This document shows positions 39,137-47,633 of a stretch of 64,000 nucleotides of DNA, piece after piece (within the stretch, counting starts at the first letter, position 1; the number at the start of each line of letters is the position of its first letter). Source of the stretch: Rheinheimera oceanensis (GTDB taxonomy: Bacteria; Pseudomonadota; Gammaproteobacteria; Enterobacterales; Alteromonadaceae); NCBI RefSeq assembly GCF_018831085.1, contig NZ_JAGPNM010000002.1, forward strand, positions 611,675-675,674, read 5' to 3'. A program made the translations under genes and the position numbers. The notes under the pieces were generated by a model. The model saw nothing but the letters and a program-made list of their open reading frames with translations, ran no database searches and was not told the origin of the DNA.

Positions 39137-39790
39137 ATGAGCAGTAATCCATATCCGAAAGGCAGCATTGACAAGATTTATGGTCAGAGAAGTATCAAGG
39201 CCAGATTAGAGGCCTTCTTCCTTGATAATATTGGAAAAACGGTCACTAGGGAGATGATTGTCGAAGTTGCTAGAGACCCAAAGACTGGTAAAGATCCCGA
39301 AAATTGGCACCAGCGCTTATCAGAACTTAGAACCGATTCTGGTTATACAATTTTATCAGGCAAAGACCGTAGGTTTTTGAGCGTTGCTGAGTATGTATTA
39401 GTAAATAATGAAAAAAGAGCAACAGCCGGTAAACGAGTTTTGCCAACGAAAGCAACATGGTCGTTAGTTTTAGAGAAAGCTAATGGTAAGTGCCAATGGA
39501 CTGAAGGTGGACACCACTGCAATCTTGCAAATGGTGACATTGATCCTGTTGGTGGCGGTACAGTTAAGCTAACTCCTGATCACATGCAACCGCATTCCAT
39601 AAATCCCAATGCTGATCCTGAAGACCCAACTCAATGGCAAGCCCTGTGCGGTCGGCATCAAGTAATGAAGAAAAACTATTGGGATTCGAGAACCGGAAAA
39701 ATTAATACGATAGCTGTTATGCAGTCTTTACCTCAAAAGGAAAAGGAAAAAGCATATTCATTTCTAAAAGAGTACTTTGGGGATGAATGA
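39137..39790 (+). CDS. HNH-type restriction endonuclease
   Basis: 217-residue protein. N-terminal ~95 residues resemble a winged-helix/DNA-binding unit ('RLEAFFLDNIGKTVTREMIVEVAR'). The C-terminal half is an HNH/beta-beta-alpha-metal nuclease: 'CQWTEGGHHC' pair, 'LTPDHMQPHS' (catalytic His) and 'WQALCGRHQVMKKNYWD' with Cys/His ligands. Placement beside two methyltransferases points to the restriction partner of a type II system. The ATG has AAGGAAA about ten bases upstream. Confidence 0.85.
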   Translation: MSSNPYPKGSIDKIYGQRSIKARLEAFFLDNIGKTVTREMIVEVARDPKTGKDPENWHQRLSELRTDSGYTILSGKDRRFLSVAEYVLVNNEKRATAGKRVLPTKATWSLVLEKANGKCQWTEGGHHCNLANGDIDPVGGGTVKLTPDHMQPHSINPNADPEDPTQWQALCGRHQVMKKNYWDSRTGKINTIAVMQSLPQKEKEKAYSFLKEYFGDE

Positions 39791-39862
39791 ACCAAACTTT
39801 AGCCTAGCCAGCCGAATTGCTGGCTATATTTTCAGGTTGCTACTTAAACCTTACTATCCAAT

Positions 39863-40090
39863 TTAATGCTGAATGTACCTCAATACTGTCCAGCCGCATA
39901 GATCGATAAACTCAAGCATATCTAGCCCCTGCTGAGCCTGTTCGATTCTACCCAAATAGCTATGCGGCTTGCCGATGATCTCACTAAGATCGCGGATAGT
40001 CAGGCCTTTAACTTCCGGCTGTTCGTGTAACCAGCGACTAAGAGCCGCACATTTGGGAATCGTCCATGCCGTGTATGGGGAGCTCGGCAT
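39863..40090 (-). CDS. Truncated XRE-type HTH protein
   Basis: 75-residue helix-turn-helix protein: 'GLTIRDLSEIIGKPHSYLGRIEQAQQGLDMLEFIDLC', nearly identical in layout to the 88-residue protein at 42703-42969. After the shared 'LC.W' the paralog continues 'LGIDAERSIRTVKKF', whereas this one ends in unrelated residues, consistent with a small out-of-frame deletion near its 3' end. It may be a remnant or a short form. A 10-bp inverted repeat overlaps its start codon. Confidence 0.65.
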   Translation of the reverse strand: MPSSPYTAWTIPKCAALSRWLHEQPEVKGLTIRDLSEIIGKPHSYLGRIEQAQQGLDMLEFIDLCGWTVLRYIQH

Positions 40091-40094
40091 GGAC
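40062..40094. repeat. Perfect 10-bp inverted repeat over a start codon
   Basis: GTCCATGCCG (40062-40071) is the exact reverse complement of CGGCATGGAC (40085-40094). The start codon of the truncated HTH gene (40088-40090) lies in one arm, so it could be an operator or a translation-blocking hairpin. Confidence 0.55.
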
Positions 40095-40248
40095 TATCAG
40101 TGTTAGAAAAAGTTGAATTGATTTCAGGATAATATATGTATAAAGTTGACGGACATTCTAGCTGTTTTGTGGCTGCAGCATTAGCAGAAAATAACAAAAC
40201 ATGCGTCTTCTGGCATATAGAGCATGTTTTGCATTAATAGCTAATTAC

Positions 40249-41631
40249 TCAAATACCTGAAATTATCTGTTTTAAAATATACGCCAATAACTTCTTCTGG
40301 CGCTCTTTAAACCAAACTTCATTAATATTAACCTTATATCGCTCCATGTGCTTTCTCACCGTTTTTAGTGATAAAGTTCGGATTTGCTGCTTATTCCCCA
40401 ATTTTATACGGCGTTTCTCACCACTCAAATCATCGTTAAATTCGAATTCATATGCACTAGCAGATAGCTCTAACATTGCTTGGAACACTCCAACTCTCAA
40501 AGCTCTGTTTTTTGCCTTCAGAGAATCTAGCTCTCTATAGGCTAGCGGACTATAAACCTGAGCCGCCTTAAATATATACGGAGCGTTAGCTAGGTCTTTT
40601 AGCTTTAGTGTAGTTCCATTTTTTTGTGGTTTATAAACACGCTCAATTCGAGTAACATCGATTGGTTTATTATCAGGACCTATTAATGAACAAACATGTT
40701 TTTGGCAAAGATCGATTTTCTTCTCATTTTTGTCATATATTACAAAGTGAGAAGTCAATTCGGATCCTACATACAGTGTTTTGGCAAATAAAGCATCCGT
40801 ATTATCCTCCTTCGGCCAGAAAGTATAATTCTCCACTTTTATAGAGTCTATTATGACCATTGGTGTCACCACACCAATTAAATCTACGGCCATATCCAAT
40901 CGAGTTACATTGGCATCCAATAAAGATGAACTAAAATTGTTGAATATTTTAGCTTCACGCAATTTTGAAAATATCATTTTCAGATCTTTTCCAGAGAATC
41001 TCGCAGGATTGAAAGATATCCGCACTGGTCGTTGTTTTACAGCTCTAGCCGTGCCTTTTAGTCCATACGATATGTATATTGGTGAACTACAACCTTTAAT
41101 GAAAATATGCTTTGTGTTCTTGTAAAGGTTTCTTATCCTACTCTCCTCTTTATATTTTTTTTCCTTTTTTTTATTTTCCTTGCTTTTAACAGCTGGTTTT
41201 ACTATCAACCCTGATTTTGACCAAGAACTTTTTGAACTAAGGTAACCTGAAAGCCTATTGAGTTCATCTTTGGAAGCTTCTATAGTAAAGCTCAGAGAAT
41301 CTGCTATTGGAAGCATACCCCATGCTTCTGGATGTGATAGCTGTCCAGCAACTAAATTATGCGCATGGTACAGATTACGTGCTTTTATAAGGTCATTTGG
41401 ATCTACTGTCTTATGAACCACCCCTATAGATTTAAAATCTTCTTGATTTACTCTGGTTTCAGAAATAAATTTATTCACTACTTTTGTTTTATGCATGTTA
41501 TTCATACTATTTCTGTAATTAGGTAACACCTCTACGAGGCATTCAAAACTTGGAGAAAATATAGCATTGATATATAGAATGTCTTCTACTGTAGTACTAT
41601 TACCAGATTTTACTAAATTTACTTTTTTCAT
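40249..41631 (-). CDS. Putative replication initiation protein (Rep_trans-like)
   Basis: 460-residue protein. The central part resembles replication-initiation proteins of the Rep_trans/RstA type: 'NVTRLDMAVDLIGV' (about residues 240-253), a strand ending 'FVIYDKNEKK' and 'DVTRIERVYKP', the R-D-D / Y-D-K / R-E-R pattern of that family. These enzymes nick DNA for rolling-circle replication of small plasmids and filamentous phages. Divergent from the 41955 gene over 323 AT-rich bases that could hold an origin. Family assignment is by pattern, so confidence is moderate. Length is about 100 residues above the usual. Confidence 0.6.
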   Translation of the reverse strand: MKKVNLVKSGNSTTVEDILYINAIFSPSFECLVEVLPNYRNSMNNMHKTKVVNKFISETRVNQEDFKSIGVVHKTVDPNDLIKARNLYHAHNLVAGQLSHPEAWGMLPIADSLSFTIEASKDELNRLSGYLSSKSSWSKSGLIVKPAVKSKENKKKEKKYKEESRIRNLYKNTKHIFIKGCSSPIYISYGLKGTARAVKQRPVRISFNPARFSGKDLKMIFSKLREAKIFNNFSSSLLDANVTRLDMAVDLIGVVTPMVIIDSIKVENYTFWPKEDNTDALFAKTLYVGSELTSHFVIYDKNEKKIDLCQKHVCSLIGPDNKPIDVTRIERVYKPQKNGTTLKLKDLANAPYIFKAAQVYSPLAYRELDSLKAKNRALRVGVFQAMLELSASAYEFEFNDDLSGEKRRIKLGNKQQIRTLSLKTVRKHMERYKVNINEVWFKERQKKLLAYILKQIISGI

Positions 41632-41954
41632 AAAATATCCCTCATCAATTCATGGTTAACTAAAAGTCTTTGTTTAATCTAAATACAACAAGAGGTTTTC
41701 TGTCGTATTTAGACGAACTATACGCTCTTATAAAAAATACAAATCCGACAGAATCATTGGAGATAAAATTTCTAAGAAGTATTTCTCAAATGCGAGGATT
41801 CACGCGACTTGCAGCGTTGCTGTTCGTAAAAAACTTGTTTTTTTAAAGAGAAGATGGGATATTTCTGAGAATTCCCTAAGAATTATTTACAGCATATAAT
41901 GCTATATGCCATTGTTTTAGTTGATTTATTTCAGACAAATAGGCCGCGCGAAAA
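41632..41954. other. AT-rich divergent intergenic region, possible replication origin
   Basis: 323 bases between the Rep-like gene and the next ORF. It contains short palindromes, among them GCATATAATGC (about 41893-41903), and AAATAC/GTATTT arms around 41690-41710. No classic iterons were found. If the Rep call is right, a nick site would be expected here. Confidence 0.4.
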
Positions 41955-42611
41955 ATGTCGGGAAATCTGCAGTATGGTACGGAAAGAAATCCTATAAGAT
42001 TAATTAACGATAATTCTCCTCGGGCGTTATTCGAAGTTTGCCCTTCTCTGGAGCTTGCGATCTTAGAAGCCGTAAAAGGGATAGATTTAGGAAAAGTAAG
42101 AGGCCGAGATGACGTAGACCTAGATATGGCTTACGTGCTTAATCTTATTAGCAACCCTAATCTCGATGATAAGACGGTTCGGCTAGGATGCTTGCTCTTC
42201 TCTGACCATCAGTATAATTTTTCTGATGTAATATACGACCTGACAAATAACGACGAAATCTCATGTTTGGATGACGTTGGAGAGGATGGTTTAATTTGTG
42301 TAGGAACGCCGAGAAACTTTTCTTGTTTGGAAATGCCTTTATCCAGTCTTTCAAAAAAGTTGGCAAAGCATGGTATCCAAATGGATAGAAGTGAAATACT
42401 GCGTTCTATGAAAATCCTTCACGAATTTTACTACATTACTTCAACAGATATTTGCTATGAAAACAGCTATTTATCTAAAAGCACAGGCTGCGTGAAACTT
42501 AGTGATAATACAAGACTGGTTAATGTGCATATTACTACCTCCATGATTAATAAGTGCATATCAGGTAAATGGCCATCGGAGACTATAAATGTTGATGATT
42601 TTATTAGTTAA
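41955..42611 (+). CDS. Hypothetical protein
   Basis: 218-residue soluble, acidic protein with no recognised family; Cys and Asp are common and no membrane segment is present. The second half, 'FSCLEMPLSSLSKKLAKHGI...RSEILRSMKILHEF', could be a winged-helix unit, which would suit a regulator or replication accessory, but this is weak. It is divergent from the Rep-like gene and convergent with the HTH-DUF2787 operon, with a strong hairpin between. Confidence 0.6.
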   Translation: MSGNLQYGTERNPIRLINDNSPRALFEVCPSLELAILEAVKGIDLGKVRGRDDVDLDMAYVLNLISNPNLDDKTVRLGCLLFSDHQYNFSDVIYDLTNNDEISCLDDVGEDGLICVGTPRNFSCLEMPLSSLSKKLAKHGIQMDRSEILRSMKILHEFYYITSTDICYENSYLSKSTGCVKLSDNTRLVNVHITTSMINKCISGKWPSETINVDDFIS

Positions 42612-42646
42612 CTTTTCTCAGCAGTATTTACGCTTTTTGTTTTTAA

Positions 42647-42694
42647 ACAACTATGGCAATTTACCTAGGTTGCCATAGTTGTACAGCAACCTAG
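42647..42694. terminator. Two mutually exclusive hairpins between convergent genes
   Basis: ACAACTATGGCAA (42647-42659) pairs perfectly with TTGCCATAGTTGT (42670-42682). A second perfect pair, CTAGGTTGC (42665-42673) with GCAACCTAG (42686-42694), uses part of the same strand. Only one can form at a time. Likely a bidirectional terminator. Confidence 0.65.
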
Positions 42695-42702
42695 ACTTGA
42701 AA

Positions 42703-42969
42703 TTAAAATTTTTTTACCGTTCGAATACTGCGCTCAGCGTCAATCCCCAACCATGCACAGAGTTCTAAAAATTCCAAAATGTCTAACCCGCGCTGGGCCT
42801 GTTCTATTTTACCAAAGTAGCTATGCGGCTTACCGCTAAGGCTTTGCATCTCTCGCATTGTTAAACCTTTAGCCTGGCGTTGTTGTCGCAGCCACTTGCC
42901 AAGTGCTACGCGTTTTGGGCTATTTTTTAAGTCTGCAGTGCCACGGTTGGGAGTGTATCGCTTAGTCAT
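42703..42969 (-). CDS. XRE-type HTH transcriptional regulator
   Basis: 88-residue helix-turn-helix protein: 'ALGKWLRQQRQAKGLTMREM' then 'GKPHSYFGKIEQAQRGLDIL', the core of a lambda-repressor-like domain. It is the last gene of the integrase operon and overlaps the DUF2787 stop by four bases. A near-twin, truncated, lies at 39863-40090. It probably regulates the element's own genes. Confidence 0.85.
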   Translation of the reverse strand: MTKRYTPNRGTADLKNSPKRVALGKWLRQQRQAKGLTMREMQSLSGKPHSYFGKIEQAQRGLDILEFLELCAWLGIDAERSIRTVKKF

Positions 42970-43373
42970 GATAGTTCTACCTCATAAACTGACATATGTT
43001 GCCAGTAGGTCAAAAAGTTTTCTTCCCAGATTGGATAAATCATCAGGGCGGTTTCAATCGGGTAATAGCCTGTTATGTCCTGAAACGTGCCGGCCTGAAA
43101 ATCAAAGTCCAGATCTTTAACCAGCTCTGAATCTAAGCCCGCACCAACAAACCGAAAGTCAGTGATGTAGCACAACTTCCACTGAGAGCCCCATTTCTCC
43201 AGTCTGATTTCAACAGGGTGATAACCTCCCTTTTCAGCTGAATAGCTGGGATCTCGGAAATTCAGTACTGCCGTGTTCTCATTCGATTGCTGGTAGCTGG
43301 CCAGTAACGTACTGATGGCGTCAGCCAAATGGCTACTTACAGGCAAAGCTAGGCCCTCGTATTGGATACGCAT
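42966..43373 (-). CDS. DUF2787 family protein
   Basis: 135-residue cytosolic protein matching DUF2787 ('LNFRDPSYSAEKGGYHPVEI' and 'YITDFRFVGAGLDSELVKDL'). The family is found mainly on Vibrio and Alteromonadales genomic islands; its function is unknown. It sits between RadC and an HTH gene in the integrase operon and is coupled to the HTH gene by a four-base overlap. Confidence 0.87.
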   Translation of the reverse strand: MRIQYEGLALPVSSHLADAISTLLASYQQSNENTAVLNFRDPSYSAEKGGYHPVEIRLEKWGSQWKLCYITDFRFVGAGLDSELVKDLDFDFQAGTFQDITGYYPIETALMIYPIWEENFLTYWQHMSVYEVELS

Positions 43374-43403
43374 TGTTTTTACTCCAGGGATTAGGTGTGG
43401 TGG

Positions 43404-43856
43404 TTAGTCGAAGATGTAGGGGAAGCTTTTCTTCATGCTACTGAACTGATTTAAGCCAATAACCACATGGTCCAGAACCTCGATATTCAGTAGCCTGGCA
43501 GCTTCAATCACTGTTTGAGTGAATTTTATATCTGCACTACTGGGCTCTGAATGGCCTGACGGGTGGTTATGGATCAGCATCACCACCTTTAGGTTGAGTA
43601 TAATGGCCGTTCTGAGCACTTCGGCTGGCCGTACACTGACGGCATCTGTACTGCCTGTTGCCACGACCTCAAAACAGTTAATGTCATGCTGCTTTGTCAG
43701 ATTAACAACGATAAATACCTCTTTGGTTTCAAGCTTCAGGTAATCAAAGAGCTTTGCGATAATTTCAGGTTGTGTGACGCATTTACCGGTAATATCGCAG
43801 TCCACTTCTTTAAAGCGGTACTTCACATCAATTTCGCGCAGGGTTGTCATAATCAA
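43404..43856 (-). CDS. RadC-like JAB domain protein
   Basis: 150-residue JAB/MPN+ protein with the metal-binding 'HNHPSGHSEPSSADIKF' motif. Genomic-island RadC proteins lack the N-terminal helix-hairpin-helix part of chromosomal RadC (about 220 residues), as here. The fold is that of metalloproteases; the real role is unknown. It is part of the operon with the integrase and AAA ATPase. Confidence 0.9.
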   Translation of the reverse strand: MIMTTLREIDVKYRFKEVDCDITGKCVTQPEIIAKLFDYLKLETKEVFIVVNLTKQHDINCFEVVATGSTDAVSVRPAEVLRTAIILNLKVVMLIHNHPSGHSEPSSADIKFTQTVIEAARLLNIEVLDHVVIGLNQFSSMKKSFPYIFD

Positions 43857-43907
43857 CCTCCCAAACCCTTAAAACAGACTGGCCGATGGTTAGGCGGCCA
43901 AGGCTCG

Positions 43908-44378
43908 TTACTCTTTGGATGCCGTAGCAGCTGCTTTAGGTTTTCGTAATTTTGGCGGTTTTGGCGGTGACAGCAACAGGATGTGCGGATCCAACTCCCC
44001 TTTCTCTACAGCTTCAATCAGCGTTTTAATGATGGCTGGCAGGTCCTCTTTTTTGCCGACATCAATAGCCGCTTTGCCTTTGTCTAGTTCCAGCGTTTTA
44101 AGCCCAACTTTTATTTCAAAGTAGTAATGCTCTTTGTCATCAAAGTACCAGGGCCGCACGGCTTTGCGTTTACGTACTGTCGTGCGCTCACCGGTATCCG
44201 GGTCTTTGACACGCTTGTCTTTAAAAACTTCAAACGGTTCATTTTTTAGGTTGCACTGCACCATCATCAGCTGCTCTTCCAACTTTTCAATTAGCTTCAT
44301 GCGCTTGCCGAGAATAGGTGGTTTGGGCTCAATTTTTGGACGAGCGATAACCTTGAGTGAACTCAATAAAGTAGTCAT
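43908..44378 (-). CDS. Hypothetical island protein (DUF6641-like)
   Basis: 156-residue basic protein without membrane segments: residues about 40-75 are Lys/Arg-rich ('RVKDPDTGERTTVRKRKAVR'), and the C-terminal tail is Pro/Lys-rich. It resembles DUF6641 proteins, which accompany RadC and DUF2787 genes on islands; that assignment is from memory of context and not secure. It is in the same orientation and operon as its neighbours. Confidence 0.65.
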   Translation of the reverse strand: MTTLLSSLKVIARPKIEPKPPILGKRMKLIEKLEEQLMMVQCNLKNEPFEVFKDKRVKDPDTGERTTVRKRKAVRPWYFDDKEHYYFEIKVGLKTLELDKGKAAIDVGKKEDLPAIIKTLIEAVEKGELDPHILLLSPPKPPKLRKPKAAATASKE

Positions 44379-44421
44379 GTTATTTCCTTTTTGTGTGATT
44401 GGTTAAAGCGGAGCTGTTGCT

Positions 44422-46446
44422 CTATTGCACAAAGCCAATCGTGGGGTTGGTGTGTTTTCTTTGGTTTTCTTCTGCCAATATGGAAATGGCAGAAAGTCGG
44501 TGTTGCTGCTTCGGCTGAAATAGCATCCGGCGCGAGAGAATTGCAAAATCGCCCGGAGTGAGTTTGCTCAGTCGTTGCAGTTGCTGACTCTCATCAGCAG
44601 TTAGCTTAGAAACGCCCAGGGTGCGCTTGTACAGCATGTACACTTGCTCAGCTGTCAGATAGTCGCATTCAAGCTTGAAATCGAACCTACGAAGAACGGC
44701 TTTGTCTAGCAGTGTTTCGAAATTAGTCGCAGCAAACAGCGGCTGAGTAAAACACTCAATCTGAGCGAGCAGCTCGTTCACAACTTGACGTTCATGCTGC
44801 AAGCTCAGCTGGTCCCTGCTTGTCAGTAGGCTATCCACTTCGTCAAGCAGCAGGAACTGGTTTTGCTGTTCAGCCTGATGAAATAACTCGGCAATCCGCT
44901 GCTCTGAGCCGCCAACATATTTATCCAGCACATCTGAGCTCAACACGCGTTTAAGCTCCCTCTGATTTTGCTGTGCTAAGTGATGGGCGAAGGCCGTTTT
45001 GCCAGAGCCAGGCGGCCCACTAATGAGCACCCGCACTGGCAAATCATTTGCCACTGCCTGGCTAATTTCTTTTAGCACCGTTACAGGTTGTTTGATGTTC
45101 AGTAAATCGATATTAAATACCAGCTGAGGTTGATAACGTGAAGTGTCATCCCATAGCCCACATGCGCTAAGCGTGTGTTCTATCACCTCCCCAACAACCC
45201 TTTCTGCCGCCTTACGTGTAAAACCGAGCGTTTTAGCGATATAGCCTGCGTTAGCGATAATTGCCGGTGTCAGATTTTTGGTTTGGCCTAACTGCTGATG
45301 AAATCCCTGCGTCACTGATAGCCCTTTTAATGTGGCTTTGCTGATAGCCGCAAGCGCTGCTTTTTCCGGTGATTTGACTTCTATCGCTAGCTTAAAACGT
45401 CTTATGTAGCTGTCTTCTAGTTGATCAATATGGTTGGTTATCCAGATACACGGCACCTGATTTGTTTCCAGCAGCCTGTGAACTGTCTCTTTTGAATAGT
45501 GTCTGTCAGCATTACTAAAGAGGCTTTCGCATTCATCCACCAGCAATAGCGTGGCACTTGTGTCTTTCAGTAACTTCTGGATTGCAGCGACATACTGTAG
45601 CCGCTGGGTATCAGCACTTTTTGCACCAAACTCATTGCTGACTTTGCCATCTTCAATCAGCAGGTTCCTACCTTCGTATAAGGTAAGCTGAAGCTCTCTT
45701 GCCAGCACCCTTGCGAGCTCAGTTTTGCCGCTACCCGCTTCACCATACAGCAGAATATTAACCCCCGAGTGCGCGCTATCTGCAGCTTCAGCCAGATAAC
45801 CCAGCAGCAGTTCGGTATCCACATAATCAAATTGCGAGCACGACAACGTACTTGCAGGACTTTTGGATAATACGTTCTGCAGCAACGATACTTTTGAATC
45901 AATACGCTGTGTGGTCACCACCGATAAGACTGCTAAAGGTATCTCAATATCTTGCGGCTCTGTCACCCATACACGGCTCTGGAAAAAGCCTTGTGCATAA
46001 AGCTTATTCAGCAAGTGCGCAACTTCTTCAATCTGCATGCCGGATAAGGAGGCTAACAGCCACTCTAAAGGCTTGTCTTCAAGTGGATCATCGAGATTGA
46101 TAATCAACCGTTTCAGGCCATAGTTGATGTTGATTACTGTAATAAATTCCAGCACAGGGGCAAACTCAACCGGCACGCCAAACAGATTGCAGAGTACTTT
46201 TATATTGGCTCTGAGCATTGCAGTCTGTTCAGGCCGGGCATCCTTTCTGTCTATGTGCTGCATGACGTGCCGACAAGTCATGCGTGTTATGCCAGCAGCA
46301 GAGCGCCCTGAAATGTTACGCAATATGTTCTTGTTAATCGGCAACTCATTAATGGTATCGCCGAGATATTCAATCAATTTTCGGGTGTAAAACATCGACA
46401 GAAAATGGTGCGGGTTAGACGTCTGATCAGTTCTTTCTGGCATCAT
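44422..46446 (-). CDS. Protein with two AAA+ ATPase domains
   Basis: About 674-residue protein from the start chosen at 46446; the open frame extends to 46545, but that part overlaps the integrase. After an N-terminal region of about 210 residues there are two AAA+ modules. The first has Walker A 'GEAGSGKTEL' and Walker B 'LLLVDECESLF'; the second has 'GPPGSGKTAF' and 'FLLLDEVDSLL'. The layout recalls Cdc48/FtsH-like unfoldases, but without a protease domain. It follows the integrase with a short overlap, so it may assist recombination or act as a chaperone for element proteins. Confidence 0.85.
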   Translation of the reverse strand: MMPERTDQTSNPHHFLSMFYTRKLIEYLGDTINELPINKNILRNISGRSAAGITRMTCRHVMQHIDRKDARPEQTAMLRANIKVLCNLFGVPVEFAPVLEFITVININYGLKRLIINLDDPLEDKPLEWLLASLSGMQIEEVAHLLNKLYAQGFFQSRVWVTEPQDIEIPLAVLSVVTTQRIDSKVSLLQNVLSKSPASTLSCSQFDYVDTELLLGYLAEAADSAHSGVNILLYGEAGSGKTELARVLARELQLTLYEGRNLLIEDGKVSNEFGAKSADTQRLQYVAAIQKLLKDTSATLLLVDECESLFSNADRHYSKETVHRLLETNQVPCIWITNHIDQLEDSYIRRFKLAIEVKSPEKAALAAISKATLKGLSVTQGFHQQLGQTKNLTPAIIANAGYIAKTLGFTRKAAERVVGEVIEHTLSACGLWDDTSRYQPQLVFNIDLLNIKQPVTVLKEISQAVANDLPVRVLISGPPGSGKTAFAHHLAQQNQRELKRVLSSDVLDKYVGGSEQRIAELFHQAEQQNQFLLLDEVDSLLTSRDQLSLQHERQVVNELLAQIECFTQPLFAATNFETLLDKAVLRRFDFKLECDYLTAEQVYMLYKRTLGVSKLTADESQQLQRLSKLTPGDFAILSRRMLFQPKQQHRLSAISILAEENQRKHTNPTIGFVQ

Positions 46447-47353
46447 GAGGTTGTGTCCTGGCATCGTAGCTAAGGGCCACTGCCGCGCGTTGCATGAATT
46501 GATGATCACGTTTATCGTAAGTCGTGGTGGTGCTGATATCCGCATGACCGGACATCTTTCTCACGGTATTGATATCCACGCTTTGCTCAAGCAATCTGGT
46601 AATAAACGTACGGCGCATATCGTGTGGTGAAGCGTTGGGAATGCCAATCGCAGCCAGTTTGGTTTTGATAAGCCGATAAATAGCTGAGACGGAAACGCCC
46701 ACATCCGTCACCACCCTGCCATTTTCATAGGTCTTACAAATCAAAAAGCCATCCTGCAGTTTTCGGACAGCAAGCCATTGAGCCAGGTATTCCTGACACC
46801 ATTTAGGTAGAAAAAGGAGCCGACTCTTATTGCCCTTCCCGTGTCGAACTAACAACGTATGCTTGCGCCGATCATAATCATCCAGGATCAGTGCAACTAA
46901 CTCACTTCGGCGCAAACCTGTACCAAGCAGCAATGCAAAAACCGCCAGATTACGTTTTGCACTGACTGATCTTCCGTATTCTAGCAACCTGAATAACTGA
47001 CTAACCTGCCCAGCTGTCAGTGGCGAGCCTTGATATTCAGGAGACTTTAGCTGGCTGATAGTAGAAAGATATGCAACATCACGCTGCTCCGCATTCCCGG
47101 TCATCACTGCCACTTTCATAATGCCTTTGATTGCAATCATCGCCCTATTAATAGAACGGGGTTGCCAACCTGCCTGAACAAGTACAGCCCTGATGAGCAG
47201 TGCCTGCTGATAATCGATTTTGGCAAAATTAGAGCCGTATTCGTCTGGCCAGCTCATCAGCCTTGCGATGCTTGTAAGCTGAGAACGAATAGAATTGCGA
47301 CTGTTAGGCGATAAGCGGCCTAGATACAGCGCGCAGGGGCAAGCTGTACTCAT
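46427..47353 (-). CDS. Tyrosine recombinase / integrase
   Basis: 308-residue tyrosine-family site-specific recombinase, from ATG 47353, which has GAGGTG five bases upstream. Catalytic residues: Arg in 'GTGLRRSELVAL', 'HDMRRTF' (His-x-x-Arg), 'GHADISTTTTYDKR' (His then the nucleophile Tyr). The SAM-like N-terminal domain is present. No IntI-specific insertion was seen, so it is not an integron integrase. It is probably the integrase of the element beginning at tRNA-Leu (36875), though an integrase 9.5 kb from the tRNA is not usual. First gene of the integrase-AAA-DUF6641-RadC-DUF2787-HTH operon. Confidence 0.92.
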   Translation of the reverse strand: MSTACPCALYLGRLSPNSRNSIRSQLTSIARLMSWPDEYGSNFAKIDYQQALLIRAVLVQAGWQPRSINRAMIAIKGIMKVAVMTGNAEQRDVAYLSTISQLKSPEYQGSPLTAGQVSQLFRLLEYGRSVSAKRNLAVFALLLGTGLRRSELVALILDDYDRRKHTLLVRHGKGNKSRLLFLPKWCQEYLAQWLAVRKLQDGFLICKTYENGRVVTDVGVSVSAIYRLIKTKLAAIGIPNASPHDMRRTFITRLLEQSVDINTVRKMSGHADISTTTTYDKRDHQFMQRAAVALSYDARTQPHDARKN

Positions 47354-47499
47354 TGAACACCTCATAGTAATTAGCAAAGGAGAGAATGTAATTTCTGTTT
47401 TAAATCAATTGGATGGTACAAAATAGGGTATAGAAATAACAGGACAAACCCTATCGCCAATTGTTCAGTAAAAAAGTCAGATATTAAGCTCTGACGTGG

Positions 47500-47518
47500 A
47501 TAGACAGATATTGTCTAT
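47500..47518. repeat. Inverted repeat upstream of the integrase operon
   Basis: ATAGACA (47500-47506) pairs with TGTCTAT (47512-47518). Just to its left GTCAG/CTGAC form a further small repeat (about 47476-47495). Both lie in the 280-base divergent gap between the integrase and the XRE gene; they could be operator or recombination sites. Confidence 0.4.
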
Positions 47519-47562
47519 GAAGGATATGAAGGTGCTTCCTAGTAAAGCTATCACAACAAAAT

Positions 47563-47592
47563 ACGGATTATAATCCGTGGAAATATAGTCCT
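47563..47592 (+). promoter_or_regulatory. C-box-like operator pair upstream of the XRE controller
   Basis: A perfect palindrome ACGGATTATAATCCGT (47563-47578) is followed by ATAGTCC in 'atatagtcctc' (47583-47593). The arrangement of two half-overlapping palindromes with TATAATCC-GTG-TATAGTC resembles the operators of restriction-modification controller (C) proteins such as that of Esp1396I, compared from memory. Confidence 0.7.
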
Positions 47593-47633
47593 CAAATTTC
47601 CATAGTGCACTTCCGCCAAGTAAAGGAAGTGAT

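Noticed and set aside
46427..47353. Possible integron integrase
   Set aside because: The recombinase lacks the IntI-specific insertion and its C-terminal motif (GHADISTTTTYDKR) is that of a general tyrosine recombinase.
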